Source of the DNA: Sporodiniella umbellata
Lineage: Eukaryota > Mucoromycota > Mucoromycetes > Mucorales > Rhizopodaceae
Direction: 5' to 3'
Assembly: GCA_025677835.1 (NCBI GenBank)
Contig: JAIXMR010000103.1
Location: 35,509 to 99,508 of the forward strand
DNA: 64,000 nucleotides
The notes beneath the pieces were generated by a model that worked only from the letters and a program-made list of their open reading frames with translations, was not told the DNA's origin and did not search any database. The position numbers were made by a program, and so were the translations under genes. Below are positions 44,592 through 59,420 of this stretch, piece by piece (position 1 is the first letter of the stretch; each line of letters opens with the position of its first letter).

Positions 44592-45935
44592 ATGTCGATA
44601 CGCCCGATATCCATTGAAGCCTCTGATCGTTTTGAGTTTCGTGAAACGGTGGGTAGGGGCAGTAGCGGTAAAGTGAAATTAGCGCATGATAACATCACCA
44701 AAGAGCTGGTAATTAGTCGTCTATTTTTTGTAAGGTGAGATTAATAATCTATTGAAACAAAGGTGGCAGTAAAGATTGTGAGAAGAAATAAAGCGACGGA
44801 TGCCCAGAGTAAGATGAAACAACAGATCCGTGAGGCTCGAACGATCCGGGAAGCGTATATTATGAAACTGCTTCATCATCCCCACATTGTGCAGCTGAAA
44901 GAACTCCATATGACAGCGTCTTTCTTTTATATTACGATGGAATATGTGGAAGGCGGGCAACTATTGCATCATATTGTAAGTCAAGGCAAGCTGGATGAGG
45001 ACGACGCCCGTAGTTTTGCACGTCAGATCATCAGCGCACTGGATTACATGCACCGCAACTCCATTGTTCACCGGGACTTGAAAATCGAAAACATCTTGCT
45101 GGACAAAGATCGAAAGAATGTGAAGGTGGTTGATTTTGGCCTTTCGAACCTGTACTGTCCCGAACGTCGGTTGAGTACTTATTGTGGTTCGCTTTATTTT
45201 GCAGCACCCGAGTTATTACGGGGAGAGCCTTACCGGGGCCCAGAGATCGATGTCTGGTCTCTGGGCGTAGTGATTTACGTGATGGTAACAGGCGTCGTGC
45301 CTTTTGATGACCTTTCGCTTTCTGGTCTACACAATAAAATCAAGTCAGCCCTGGTAAATTATCCGGAGCATCTCAGCCCGCCCTGTCAAGATATGTTGCA
45401 GCGTATTCTGGTGGCAGATCCACACCGCCGAATGATCTTGGCCGATGTCATCCGTCATCCCTGGATGTGCGGTCCTACACCCAACTATCTTCCCCTCCGT
45501 ATGCCTCTGACTGTTCCCTTAACCCAACTCATCATGCAGCGGATGACCATCGGTTTTCGTTTGGGCACCACAGATGAAATCAAAAGAAAACTCGAGACTA
45601 TCATCAGCTCTCCCGTCTATCAATTTGCCGCTGAACACGTCGCCCGTATTCAACTAGCCAACATGCGCGGTCTCCCTCCTCAATCGCCTGCTCATTGGGG
45701 AAATTACGATGACCCGCAAACGGTACCTTCTGCTTATCATCCACTTTGTTCCATCTATCATCTCACCCGAGAGCGTTTCCAGCAACCCCTCGTAGTGCAC
45801 GAAAAGAAACAAGACTTGCCCGAGAAAGAAACTTTGGTCTCTGAAGTCGTTCATGAACAAGAAACTACCTTGCGTTGTCTTGTCGACTTTCTTGGTCAGT
45901 TATTTGCCAAAGTCTCTTGCCAATCCGTTGGATAA
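44592..45935 (+). CDS. Ser/Thr protein kinase, KIN1/MARK-like
   Basis: Exons 44592-44708 and 44763-45935 join in phase 0 to 429 residues. The kinase domain fills residues about 12-275: glycine loop G-R-G-S-S-G-K-V, catalytic V-A-V-K-I, hinge E-Y-V-E-G-G-Q, catalytic loop H-R-D-L-K-I-E-N, D-F-G-L-S-N-L-Y, and activation loop L-S-T-Y-C-G-S-L-Y-F-A-A-P-E. The motifs R-T-I-R-E-A-Y-I-M-K-L-L-H-H-P-H-I and C-G-S-L-Y-F-A-A-P-E-L-L place it with Kin1/Kin2/Par-1. These kinases control polarity and exocytosis in fungi. The C-terminal about 150 residues are not a KA1 domain that I can recognise, so this is a short member compared with the about 900-1,100-residue Kin1 proteins; it may be a paralogue. Confidence 0.88.
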
Positions 45936-46019
45936 TCCACACACACACACAAAAAATAGGGAGGTTTTTTTTTTTTTTTTTACTTGTTTTTTGCTTGTTT
46001 GTTTTTTTTTTTTTTTTTT

Positions 46020-46505
46020 TTATTTTTTTAAAAAGGCTGTGCCTTCCTTTTCAATCATCATGTTTTTTGGAAATAAAGTGCCTTGAAGATTGGCATTTCG
46101 AAAATCAATAGGCTGGGTCAGATCAAAACGCGCTTGATCCAATCTTGCATGAGCCAGATTACTTCCAGAAAAACTAGAATGGGCATCGATCCAATAGTTT
46201 GAAAAGTCTAGATTAGACAGGTCACGACGAACCAAATGAAATACAACAGGCTTATGACTTGTAGGATAGAGCGTATGTAGTTCGTGTTGTGTCAGTGAGG
46301 GAAGACCTTGCCATTGGAGAGCCAACAAATCTACAGAAAGACAATCAAAGGTGTGTGCGCTCAAGACTTTCGGCATTTACCTTTCAACTTGTAAAACTGA
46401 GCTTCTTGCATCAGTTCATCCATACTAAAATTTTCTACGTTAGATCCTCACTCTCTTCTTGACACACTCACATCTTTGGGTGATGGATCACACTTGCAGG
46501 CACCT

Positions 46506-46544
<39 letters not shown>

Positions 46545-47196
46545 GTTTAGTGACCGATACCTCGTTTGATCTCTCTACCTTCAAATCTCTTAGATAGTTC
46601 AATACCAATCGAAAATAGGTACCATCGCGATCAATAAAATAAGACTGGTCTGCGTCTGGCTGGACTGTCTTTGGATCTAAAAGAGTACAAGGGAAAAAGC
46701 TTGATGTGTGTTTTCTATTGTTTTTTTTTTTTTTTTTTTTTTTTTTTACCACCAAACATAACAGCCAAAAGCGAATGAGGGTCTCTTCTCAATGTAGACA
46801 AGGACGTTTGAAATAGCTGACCGCCTACGTTCAACTTGATCTTTTCATCCTGACATTGACGAAGGTCGGCTATCCAGACTTTCTCTTTCTCGTACTGTCT
46901 TTTTTCAATCCTGAGCAGGTTTTGGTGCTGTTGGATATCGTTCGATAACGTATCGTATCTTTCCATCATCTGTTGGTGGAGGGCATCGTTCTCTTCCTCT
47001 GACTTGCTGTCAAGCGTTTGGAGCGTCTGGAGTTGTTGTTCCATCTGCTGGTATAACCCTTGGCTAGGATGAATACGCTTATACTCTCCCTTTCTTCTTT
47101 ACCTTGCTTTTCTTGCTCAAGTTCATACCATTCTTGATCTTTAAAAGACGAAACGGAAGGGTTGGCCAAACGATCAAAAAACTCGAGTGGATCCAT
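46020..47196 (-). CDS. BTB/POZ (KCTD-type) protein with pentapeptide-like repeats
   Basis: About six exons read leftwards from ATG at 47196; exons 47196-47103 and 47058-46750 join in frame, and four more follow to the stop at 46020. The order is an N-terminal helix, a coiled coil (M-E-Q-Q-L-Q-T-L-Q...), and a T1-type BTB domain (I-K-L-N-V-G-G-Q-L-F-Q-T-S-L-S-T-L, F-I-D-R-D-G-T-Y-F-R-L-V-L-N-Y-L-R-D). A helix with M-Q-E-A-Q-F-Y-K-L follows, and then A(N/D)LxF-type repeats (L-S-N-L-D-F-S, F-S-G-S-N-L-A-H-A-R-L-D-Q-A-R-F-D, F-R-N-A-N-L-Q-G-T). Such proteins act as Cullin-3 substrate adaptors. Introns hold very long A runs on the coding strand (37 bases near 46507-46543). The frame across the two-codon junction near M-D-E-L-M is inferred. 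Confidence 0.85.
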
Positions 47197-47243
47197 TTTT
47201 TTAAAATAAAAAATAGGGAAAAGAGGGAAAATAAACAATCTTT

Positions 47244-51573
<4,330 letters not shown>

Positions 51574-52124
51574 TATTACCAAAATTATCGCTTGAGAAAC
51601 TATTGTTTTATTTTTGTTTAAACCTTGTAGTCCAGTGAAAGTAAAAAAAAAAAAAAAAAAGTTAATTTGTTCATTAGCTGTGGCCACGGCTCATACTGAA
51701 CACTATACTTTTTTGGGTGTTTTTTTTTTTTTCAAAGAAATGTTTTGTGTATAATAGTCTTATTGAATCTGAGAAGTCTACACTTGGCACACAGCATTAA
51801 TCATCGCCACAAAATCGAATCGATGATCAATATAGCAATAAAATCTTCTTTTTCCAATTATCTATTTTGGACATTCTCTATCAGGTTATGTCTTGTATAT
51901 ATGTACAATAATTTACTTTTCTACGACACTTAATAAAACTGCAAAACCCAAGCCATTTACCTATGGAAATTTTTGGTTGGAGAAACGAAGGTTCTAATAA
52001 CTCTCTAGAAGGCTATTTAATGAACGCGTCTTTTCATTTTCTAGTAACGTCAAAAGGAAGGGCTAATTGACGTATAAAAGTAAATTGGGCTGAGACGGGG
52101 CTTTATTTATTGAAAAAGGTATAG
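51574..52124. other. Intergenic region IMP1 to EAF6
   Basis: About 550 bp of AT-rich DNA between the convergent ends of IMP1 and EAF6. A 62-codon frame at 51745-51933 shows no family resemblance. Confidence 0.35.
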
Positions 52125-52747
52125 TTAAACATCCAATTCGTCATCAGTCAGCAACACTTTTTTCTTTTTGAAAGGTCCCCCGTCATTTCCCTTTAGTCTT
52201 CTTTTCTTATCGTGTCTAGAAGATAATAGACTATTAACGGATCGATCATCTGGGCTAGAATCCTGGTCTTCTTTTTGAGCCAAAGCCTAAACTAAAGGTT
52301 ACAAAACCAATACCAATTGGTAGTATATTGCCTTTTGATAAGTAGAAGAAGAAAGCGAGAAAACACGGTCCAACTCAGTAAACTTGGGCTTTCTTCTATC
52401 TGTACGATGATTCAAATAGCCCTCAAACCCTCGAATAATGTTTCCGTTCTGTTGTGTATCTTCTAGATAAGATCCTTCAAACAGATAGATAGAGTTTTCT
52501 AAGTTTATCTATCTTATATTATCAACTGGCTTAAAGAAAAGTCGATTTTCTGTATACCAAATTGGCGTCCACCTGTTTTTTGCGGTTGAGCAACGCCTGA
52601 AGTTCCCCCTTTGCTTCTTCATATTTTTGACGAGTGACCTGAGGTGGCTCAGCTGTTTCTGTGCTCAACTACATTTAAAAACCCCGTTTTAGTTAAACTA
52701 CATCACAAAAGCTTCAATAATACAACTGAATTGTTTGCATCAGGCAT
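52125..52747 (-). CDS. EAF6: NuA4 acetyltransferase complex subunit Eaf6
   Basis: Four exons read leftwards from ATG at 52747. The product starts M-P-D-A-N-N-S, then [10 protein letters not shown] helix [19 protein letters not shown] follows, and then the Eaf6 hallmark E-G-S-Y-L-E-D-T...[11 protein letters not shown]. The tail is basic (R-H-D-K-K-R-R-L-K) and ends D-D-E-L-D-V. Eaf6/MEAF6 is shared by NuA4, NuA3 and MOZ/HBO1-type histone acetyltransferases and bridges the catalytic subunit to its scaffold. All exons are short, which is why the gene is easily missed. Exact boundaries of the first intron (GTTGTA donor) are less certain. Confidence 0.85.
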
Positions 52748-53020
52748 TGTAGACTTTTTTTTAAAAAAAAAAAAAAAAAGAAAAAAGTCTAAAAAAAAAA
52801 AGGGCTAGTGACGTTGAGGATGTGGGGGTAAAGCCCTTTTTGTGCCTAAAATGGTAATTTACTGAGAAGAAAAAAAATACAATTAAAAAAAAAAGCCTAT
52901 TTACATACACATCAACTTTTTCTTTCTCCTTACTTTTTTTTCTTTTTTTTTTTTTTTCAAGTCCAAGATAAGACTTGACTTCTTTATTATATACAATTTT
53001 GGATCCTATCTTCTTTTGAT
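52748..53020. promoter_or_regulatory. Divergent region EAF6/FAR-AT
   Basis: 273 bp between divergent start codons, holding two A/T runs (52761-52799, 52936-52957) and no gene. Probably a shared promoter. Confidence 0.4.
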
Positions 53021-56000
53021 ATGACAAGCAGTTCCCCAACGATTGATAAAGATGTTAAGGAACATACTTCAGAAGACAGCGAAAATTATTCAAAAGCTGA
53101 CATCATGGATACAGAAATCGATAAGCCAGAAAGCCCAGTGACAAATGGTGAAGACGTCAACACAGAGAGTGCCGCTATATCTGATTCAGTAGAAAACAAA
53201 GATGTGATAGACTCTGTAAGCACCAAACCAGCACCGCCTACTGTATTTGTCACGAGTGAGGACAACAACATAACGCAGGAAGTGTTTGAAGACCATGAAA
53301 CTCAACTAGCAAATGAAACTCAATCCGTAGAAGAAGTTCAGCCTACGGAAGAAACCCAGCTTGTCGATGAAAATCGAACTAGAGAGGGGGCTGAACAGGG
53401 TGAGCAAAACGATCATAAAGAAGAGGACGTTGAAAAAAAAGAAGAGGATTTAGAATATGTTGAGAATTCACCAAATGGGGCTGAACTTGCGGAAGAGAGT
53501 GCCCTGCCGGAATTTTCAGGTCCTGTCGTTGATTTTTACAGACACAAGAGCATCTTGTTGACAGGTGCTACGGGATTTATTGGCAAGTCAGTCCTATGGA
53601 AATTAATTCACTCGCTCGGACATAGTCTTGGGCGCGTTTATATTTTAATTCGAAGCGGAAGTAACAAGCGTAGCAAGATCGGTAGGCCAGCAGAGAGACT
53701 AAAGAATGAGATATTTAACAACAAAGTAAGTCACACTTTGACACTAGAAAAAAAGGGGAGAATACTAACCACGCATTTTTTTTTCTAGGCTTTCGTATTA
53801 CTTAGACAGCGCATGGGGCCTGCCTTGTTTGACAGTATTGTAAAGCACAAAATCATTCCTGTTGCAGGAGATATCATCTCCCCCGATTTATCGATGGCCG
53901 ACGCGGACCGCGAACAAATCATTGAACATGTTCACCTTGTAATACATTGTGCAGCGGCTTTGAATTTTAATGAAAGACTGGATCTCGCATTGGAAGTAAG
54001 TTTTGAAAAAGAATGATACCAGCGAACTACTTCTTATTCCATATAGACAAACACGTTAGGCACTTTGAGAATTATGGATCTTGCTGATGAGTGTAAACAT
54101 ATGGGTAGGGCTTTAAAACAGCAAGATCCTGAACAAAATAGAGAATAGCTTGAACTCACAATCTATTCTTTTAGAGGCGTTTATTCATGCCTCATTGGCT
54201 TATACAGATCCAAGTCTCCCTAATGGCCATATTCAGGAGCGCGTTTACCCTATGAGAGTGGGAGATCCAGAAGAGCTATTGACAGAGATCGTAGATCTTG
54301 AGCTTGGCGACATCCCTAAAATGACGCAACGTATCCTAAACTATTATCCCAACACCTATACTTTTACCAAGTCCTTAACGGAGCACTTAATAATGAAACG
54401 TGTAGACATAAATCGAGTAGAGGAGGCGCAAGGAGGGAAGGCACAATGGCCAATCGCAATTATTCGTGCCACTCAAGTAGGTGCTGCTCTGAACGAACCA
54501 TTGCCTGGATGGGTAGGTTATCTTGACAAAGAGTTTTTCTAGTGATTAACACGTAGCAACAGGTTGATGACGTGACAGGCGCGAACGGTATGGTTTACTT
54601 GATGGGTAAAGGCATTCAGGTTTTGCCTCCCGATGCAAGCTATTCTCCGGCTGATATTGTTCCTGTCGACATGTTTTCTCGTGTCATGATTTCTAGTGCT
54701 GCTATTATGGAACAACCAGGCTATAAATTTGTTTTGCCTTATAATGAAATCACCCAAGATGATGTCAACATTCCCACTGTTCGATACTTTCCATATATAT
54801 TTCAGGTATCTGCCATCAATCCGACTGCATGGCGGGATATATATCGCCATGTAAAAGGTTACTGGTCCCGTAACGGCCATGCCATTCCAGCGACAGAGGA
54901 CTATTTTGGTGGGGGACGGTCTCTGTTCAAACCGAGTTTTTTCATCAAATATAAATTTCCTCAGTCCCTGTCTTCTGTTCTAGGCAAAACCGTCAATCGT
55001 ACCATTGAAAACGCCTCTAGCCGGGTAGAGTCTATGCAGCCTTTCCTAAAGCATAACTGGATTTTTGACACACAAAACGTACTGGCGCTTGGTCGCCATA
55101 TAGCGCATGACTCAGAATTCGAACTGTCTAAATTCGGAAACGTTGAGTGGTCGAGGTATATGGTCAATTACGCTTTTGGTACACATGCATATATATCCCC
55201 TGTTCCAGGACTTCGCAACATTACCCTGTCTCGTGGATGGTCGTGTGCTCTCTATGATGAAACACAACACCCCATTATGGATCGGCCTATCGATTCTGTT
55301 GTGTTTAGTGTTTCCGATATTGAAAAGAGAACATCACGTATGCTTGGAGAGTTGATGTCTTCACTTGAAAGCCCTCATCAGAAAAAGACGCACGAGCAAT
55401 GGGTGAATGACTTTGATGCAAGTTTGGATGATTGGTGCCACGATGACTCTGACCGCTTGAAAGATACAAAAAATATGAGCCATTTGGGCTTCTGGTTGAA
55501 TCGTGCTGAGGGCCATGAGGAGCACATTCGAATCGAAGTATTAAACGACAGTCGTGTAGGCGGTTGTATTAAACAGGTAATTTGTTAGCTTTTCAACTGG
55601 TCTTTTATATCTTTTTTTTAGATTACAGAAACTTCAGGTGTTCCTCAAAAAACTGTGGTTGGAGAAGCACTTAAAATTCTACAACGCATGAGAGAAAGAA
55701 CGCAGCTACATTACATCTGGTCCGCAGGGGCATTTTTACACACGTTGTTTCAACGTCTATTTAGCAGCCTACGTGTGCGAGAACAAGACTTGATTAGGTT
55801 AAAAGAAGAGTGTGTTGGCAAAAACATTGTGTATGTTCCAGCATCCAAAACAATGATTGATCAAATATTGGTATGGTATGTTTGTTTGCGATACGAATTG
55901 CCGTTGCCAGCCATGGTATGCGACGAAGCGTTAGCACTTTTAGGTCCTATTTCTGATATGCTTCGAATTTCAGGCGCTTATTTTGTTCGTCGGGACCCTT

Positions 56001-57952
56001 CTACACGATCGCCACTAAGCACAGCTGTAGCTGCAGCCTATACAGAGGTCGTTCTATCCGAGCATGGAGCTCTATCTATGGTTATTGAGCGTGCTAGATC
56101 CCGTACAGGCCGTCTCCAGACAACATATCATGACGGCATTATAAACATGGTTATTGAAAGTACTTTGGGTCATCACCATGTACAATCAACTGAGCTACTA
56201 CCCTCTCCCAATGCTTCCTTTTCATCCGTCAAAAAAGATACGATTTTTGTACCTGTCAACATTACCTATGAAAAGATACCCGAACTGAGAACACTAATCG
56301 ATCAAGTTCTTGACCAGAAGCCCAAACTGTCTGCTACGGCCTCCCCTCATCCTTCATACGAAAAAGCAAAAGAAACCTCAGGGGGACAGTATGGTCGTGC
56401 ATTTATCGCTTTTGGTGACTCAGTCAACGTTAAAAATAGCGTACAAGAAGCACAACTATCTAAAAATAAGAGAGCTAGGTATAAAACACACCCGTTATAG
56501 ACTTGAACTGTATTTTTACCAGTTTTTTTTGTTTTTTTTTAGTGCTATACCTGTCAAGGATGAAGATGCAGTTGCCGATTTTATTGCTAAAAAGATACAA
56601 CAAGGTCAACACGAAGCTAATGTGATTAGTCCAGTTGCTTTAGTATCTGCGGCACTTTTGTTTGGTCGAACCCACTCTGGTATAACCATGGGCAAGGTTC
56701 ACCAGCATATCACTTGGTTACATAAAGAGCTGCAAGAGAAAAAAATCAGTGTTGATTGGCAGCCAGATGAAGATGTACAGTCCATTGTTGCATACACGCT
56801 TGAACTATTAGACTCGAGTGATAAGTTAACAATGGATAGCAGAAGACTAACAGACCAAACAACAGTACGAGTAGTAGAGCAAGCAGACAACGTGATGGAC
56901 CTTTCTTACAATGCAAGCCAGCTTATTGAAATTTTCTTGCCAGAAGCCCTATTTTCAGTAGTCTATTTATCAAATCACGAAAAAACCGTTTCAAGAAAAG
57001 ATCTTCTAGCTCAGTTCACATTTTTGGTCCGATTGTTTAAGCACGAATTCGTATATCCATGGAATCGACAAGAGGTATAGCCTATTACGAAAGGAAAAAA
57101 AAAAGTATTTAACCTTAGCTACTGCTATAGAAATTCAGCATCATGCTTGAATGGTTCCTAAGGAAAAATTTATTAAAAATGAACAAAAATGGAGATTATG
57201 AAAAGGTGGTCACGATGGAAAACAATGAAGTTGAATATACACGCGTATGTTTATTGGCATCATTTATATACCCAACCTTAGATGCCTATTGGATTACCTC
57301 TTGTTCCCTTTCTGCGCTCAGAGATTTACCTTACATGCCTCGTAAAGTTGTTCCTGTACTGTCTCAATGGATAGCTGCCCATCTTATTACAGGCCGAAGA
57401 ACAGTATATCGGGAAGTGCTATCTACTGAGGCAAGTCAGAATGCAGTGGACAACTTCCTGGCCATTGGGTTTATCGAAGCCGTTCATCCAAAATCAAAAC
57501 TATCGCCAGATGCGCAAATTCTGCTCTTAGAATTAGGCGTTACTACGCAAGAAGATTTAGTAACTGTTTCGAATAGAAAAGAGATAGAATCGGTGAGCTC
57601 AACTATAACACCAACCAACAACGTTATTAATTTTCTTTTTATTTTTGCTTAGTCTGAGGACTGCGAAAATATACTAGTTAAGCTAACAGATATTGCTTCG
57701 CTATGCCATGAGATTGAAAAGTACCGATTTGTTACTGAGAATGCTAGCTATAATGCACAGGTATTTGACAAATGCCAGAGTCAGATTCGCTCCATTTTAC
57801 GTGCTGAACAAAGTTATGCCACACAACATGGAATGAAGCTGGAGAAAGAAGAAGACCAAATGATTCAGCTTGTCTATTCTTTAAAAACAGCTGCAATGAT
57901 AGATGATGGAAAAGAGTCTCGAAGAGTTTCTCAAGCTTACAACTTGAAATAA
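53021..57952 (+). CDS. Fatty acyl-CoA reductase fused to GPAT/DHAPAT-type acyltransferase
   Basis: Nine exons join with no frame break: 53021-53725, 53789-53995, 54047-54104, 54175-54512, 54563-55576, 55622-56478, 56543-57074, 57131-57592, 57653-57952; 1,490 residues. Residues 1-165 are acidic and disordered. Residues about 175-520 are an NAD(P)H-dependent reductase: T-G-A-T-G-F-I-G near 181, I-H-C-A-A-A-L-N-F-N, and Y-T-F-T-K (the YxxxK pair) near 385. A FAR C-terminal region follows to about 770. Residues about 775-1250 are a PlsB-type acyltransferase: V-Y-V-P-A-S-K-T-M-I-D near 844, L-R-I-S-G-A-Y-F-V-R-R-D, E-R-A-R-S-R near 930 and F-V-P-V-N-I-T-Y-E-K-I. A helical C-terminus follows. Fatty alcohol plus DHAP acylation are the first steps of ether-lipid synthesis, and a similar fusion is known in Dictyostelium. 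Two acyltransferase motif residues deviate, see findings. Confidence 0.9.
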
Positions 57953-59237
57953 AACTTTGCTTTCTGTTCCCTCGTTCTTTTTTTTTTTTTTAAAAATAAC
58001 CAAGAGGGTTTCGTAAACATGCAAAGAAGCCATCATCGTCTTTTTAAGCTCACCAGTAAAATGATAGGCAGTACATAAGAGAGACAGTCATAATAATATA
58101 ATGTCAGTTGAAAACACGTAAAAAAATACATGATGAAAAAAATCTGCAACTTTTTTCATACAAAAAGATATGCTTAAAGAAAGCTGTGGAGTGTTATAAG
58201 AAGACTTTTTTTTTTTCTTTACATGTATTGAAATTCTCCATGTTTCTACCCACTTGTGTTAGTTTCAGTTCTGGGCTTTTTTTGTGTATTTGTTTTCTTC
58301 CTTTACTTGATAAGCCTGCTTCGTTTTCTAAGGGCACCAATTTGCCAAAAAGAAAAGCGAAAAACGTAAGTATAGAAAGAATACTGACTTTGCTATTGCT
58401 GGTAAAATCCAATGTATAGCTCTCATTCAAAGTATTATAAATCATAATGAGCAGGCTCTTTGCAGCTTATACGTGTTGTGTTTTTTCGTAGTGAGTTAGC
58501 TACTTTGAGTATTATGTATATTTAGCTCTTACCATGACTGAATTTTGAAGCACTTTGTTTTTGTCCTTTTATCTTTAATAATTAACTCAAACATGCCAAT
58601 ATAAAGTATATTAATTTTTTTGTCAAAAAGATACATGTATCTATGACAACAAATTACTTGTCACATATATCTTACATTTCCCCAACAGCATATTTTTTTT
58701 CTTTGAGAAAAAGCGCACCTATGTGTAGCATAATGTAAATATCTCTTCCTGGTACTTTAAAAGATACAAATTGCCATTATTCAGGTCTTTGTTCAAAATT
58801 GAACAGCCCAAGCTTCTGAGTTTTATGTCAAATGTCTCTTTTTACTTTATCCAAAAGGATAAACCTAAACTTTCAAAAAATCACCTTAATTTGCCTGAAA
58901 AGTATTTACATTGTCTCATTTTTTCCCAACTTCATTCAGAGATGACCAGATGTTCTTTTCATTAATCTAACCCAGTTTCTTTTGATGTTATATTTGTCCC
59001 CGAGCGCAGTATACGTTTTTTTAACACAAGCGCTCAGACATATAACAGCTTAAATTATTCTTTAAGTATCCAAGAGGTATTTTTGATGCATATATATATA
59101 TATATATAATACAATATTTGTGGATATGAGTAATATTTATTTTTATTTTGAACTTTTTTTTCTGGAAAAAAAGTAAAGTACAATAAAAAACAGGTTAGAC
59201 CATGGTAGTACGTATCAAATATTTGTTTATTTTGGTC
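57953..59237. other. Gene-poor interval
   Basis: About 1.3 kb of AT-rich DNA with a TA repeat at about 59088-59108. A 103-codon frame at 58108-58419 is Lys/Phe-rich and looks like chance. No gene or RNA is recognised. Confidence 0.35.
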
Positions 59238-59420
59238 TTATTGCTCCCGGATGTTGTCCAGGTCGTGTTCCAAGTTACGAGAAATAAACTCTCCTGCTCT
59301 ATTTTTAAATTTTTTTACTTGATTAGTCTTTAGACCGTCTACTTTGTAAAAAGAAACTGTTGCTGATTCAATATAAAATACAGTAGAGACAAAAGCAGCA
59401 AGAAGGAGTTTGAGATGCAT
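59238..59420 (-). CDS. Candidate small secreted protein (60 aa)
   Basis: A single frame of 60 codons from ATG at 59420 with the good context CACAATG. The first 20 residues, M-H-L-K-L-L-L-A-A-F-V-S-T-V-F-Y-I-E-S-A, form a textbook signal peptide. The rest is polar and charged and ends R-E-Q before TAA. No cysteines, so not a disulfide effector type. No family is recognised; support is only the signal peptide and start context. Confidence 0.35.
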   Translation of the reverse strand: MHLKLLLAAFVSTVFYIESATVSFYKVDGLKTNQVKKFKNRAGEFISRNLEHDLDNIREQ

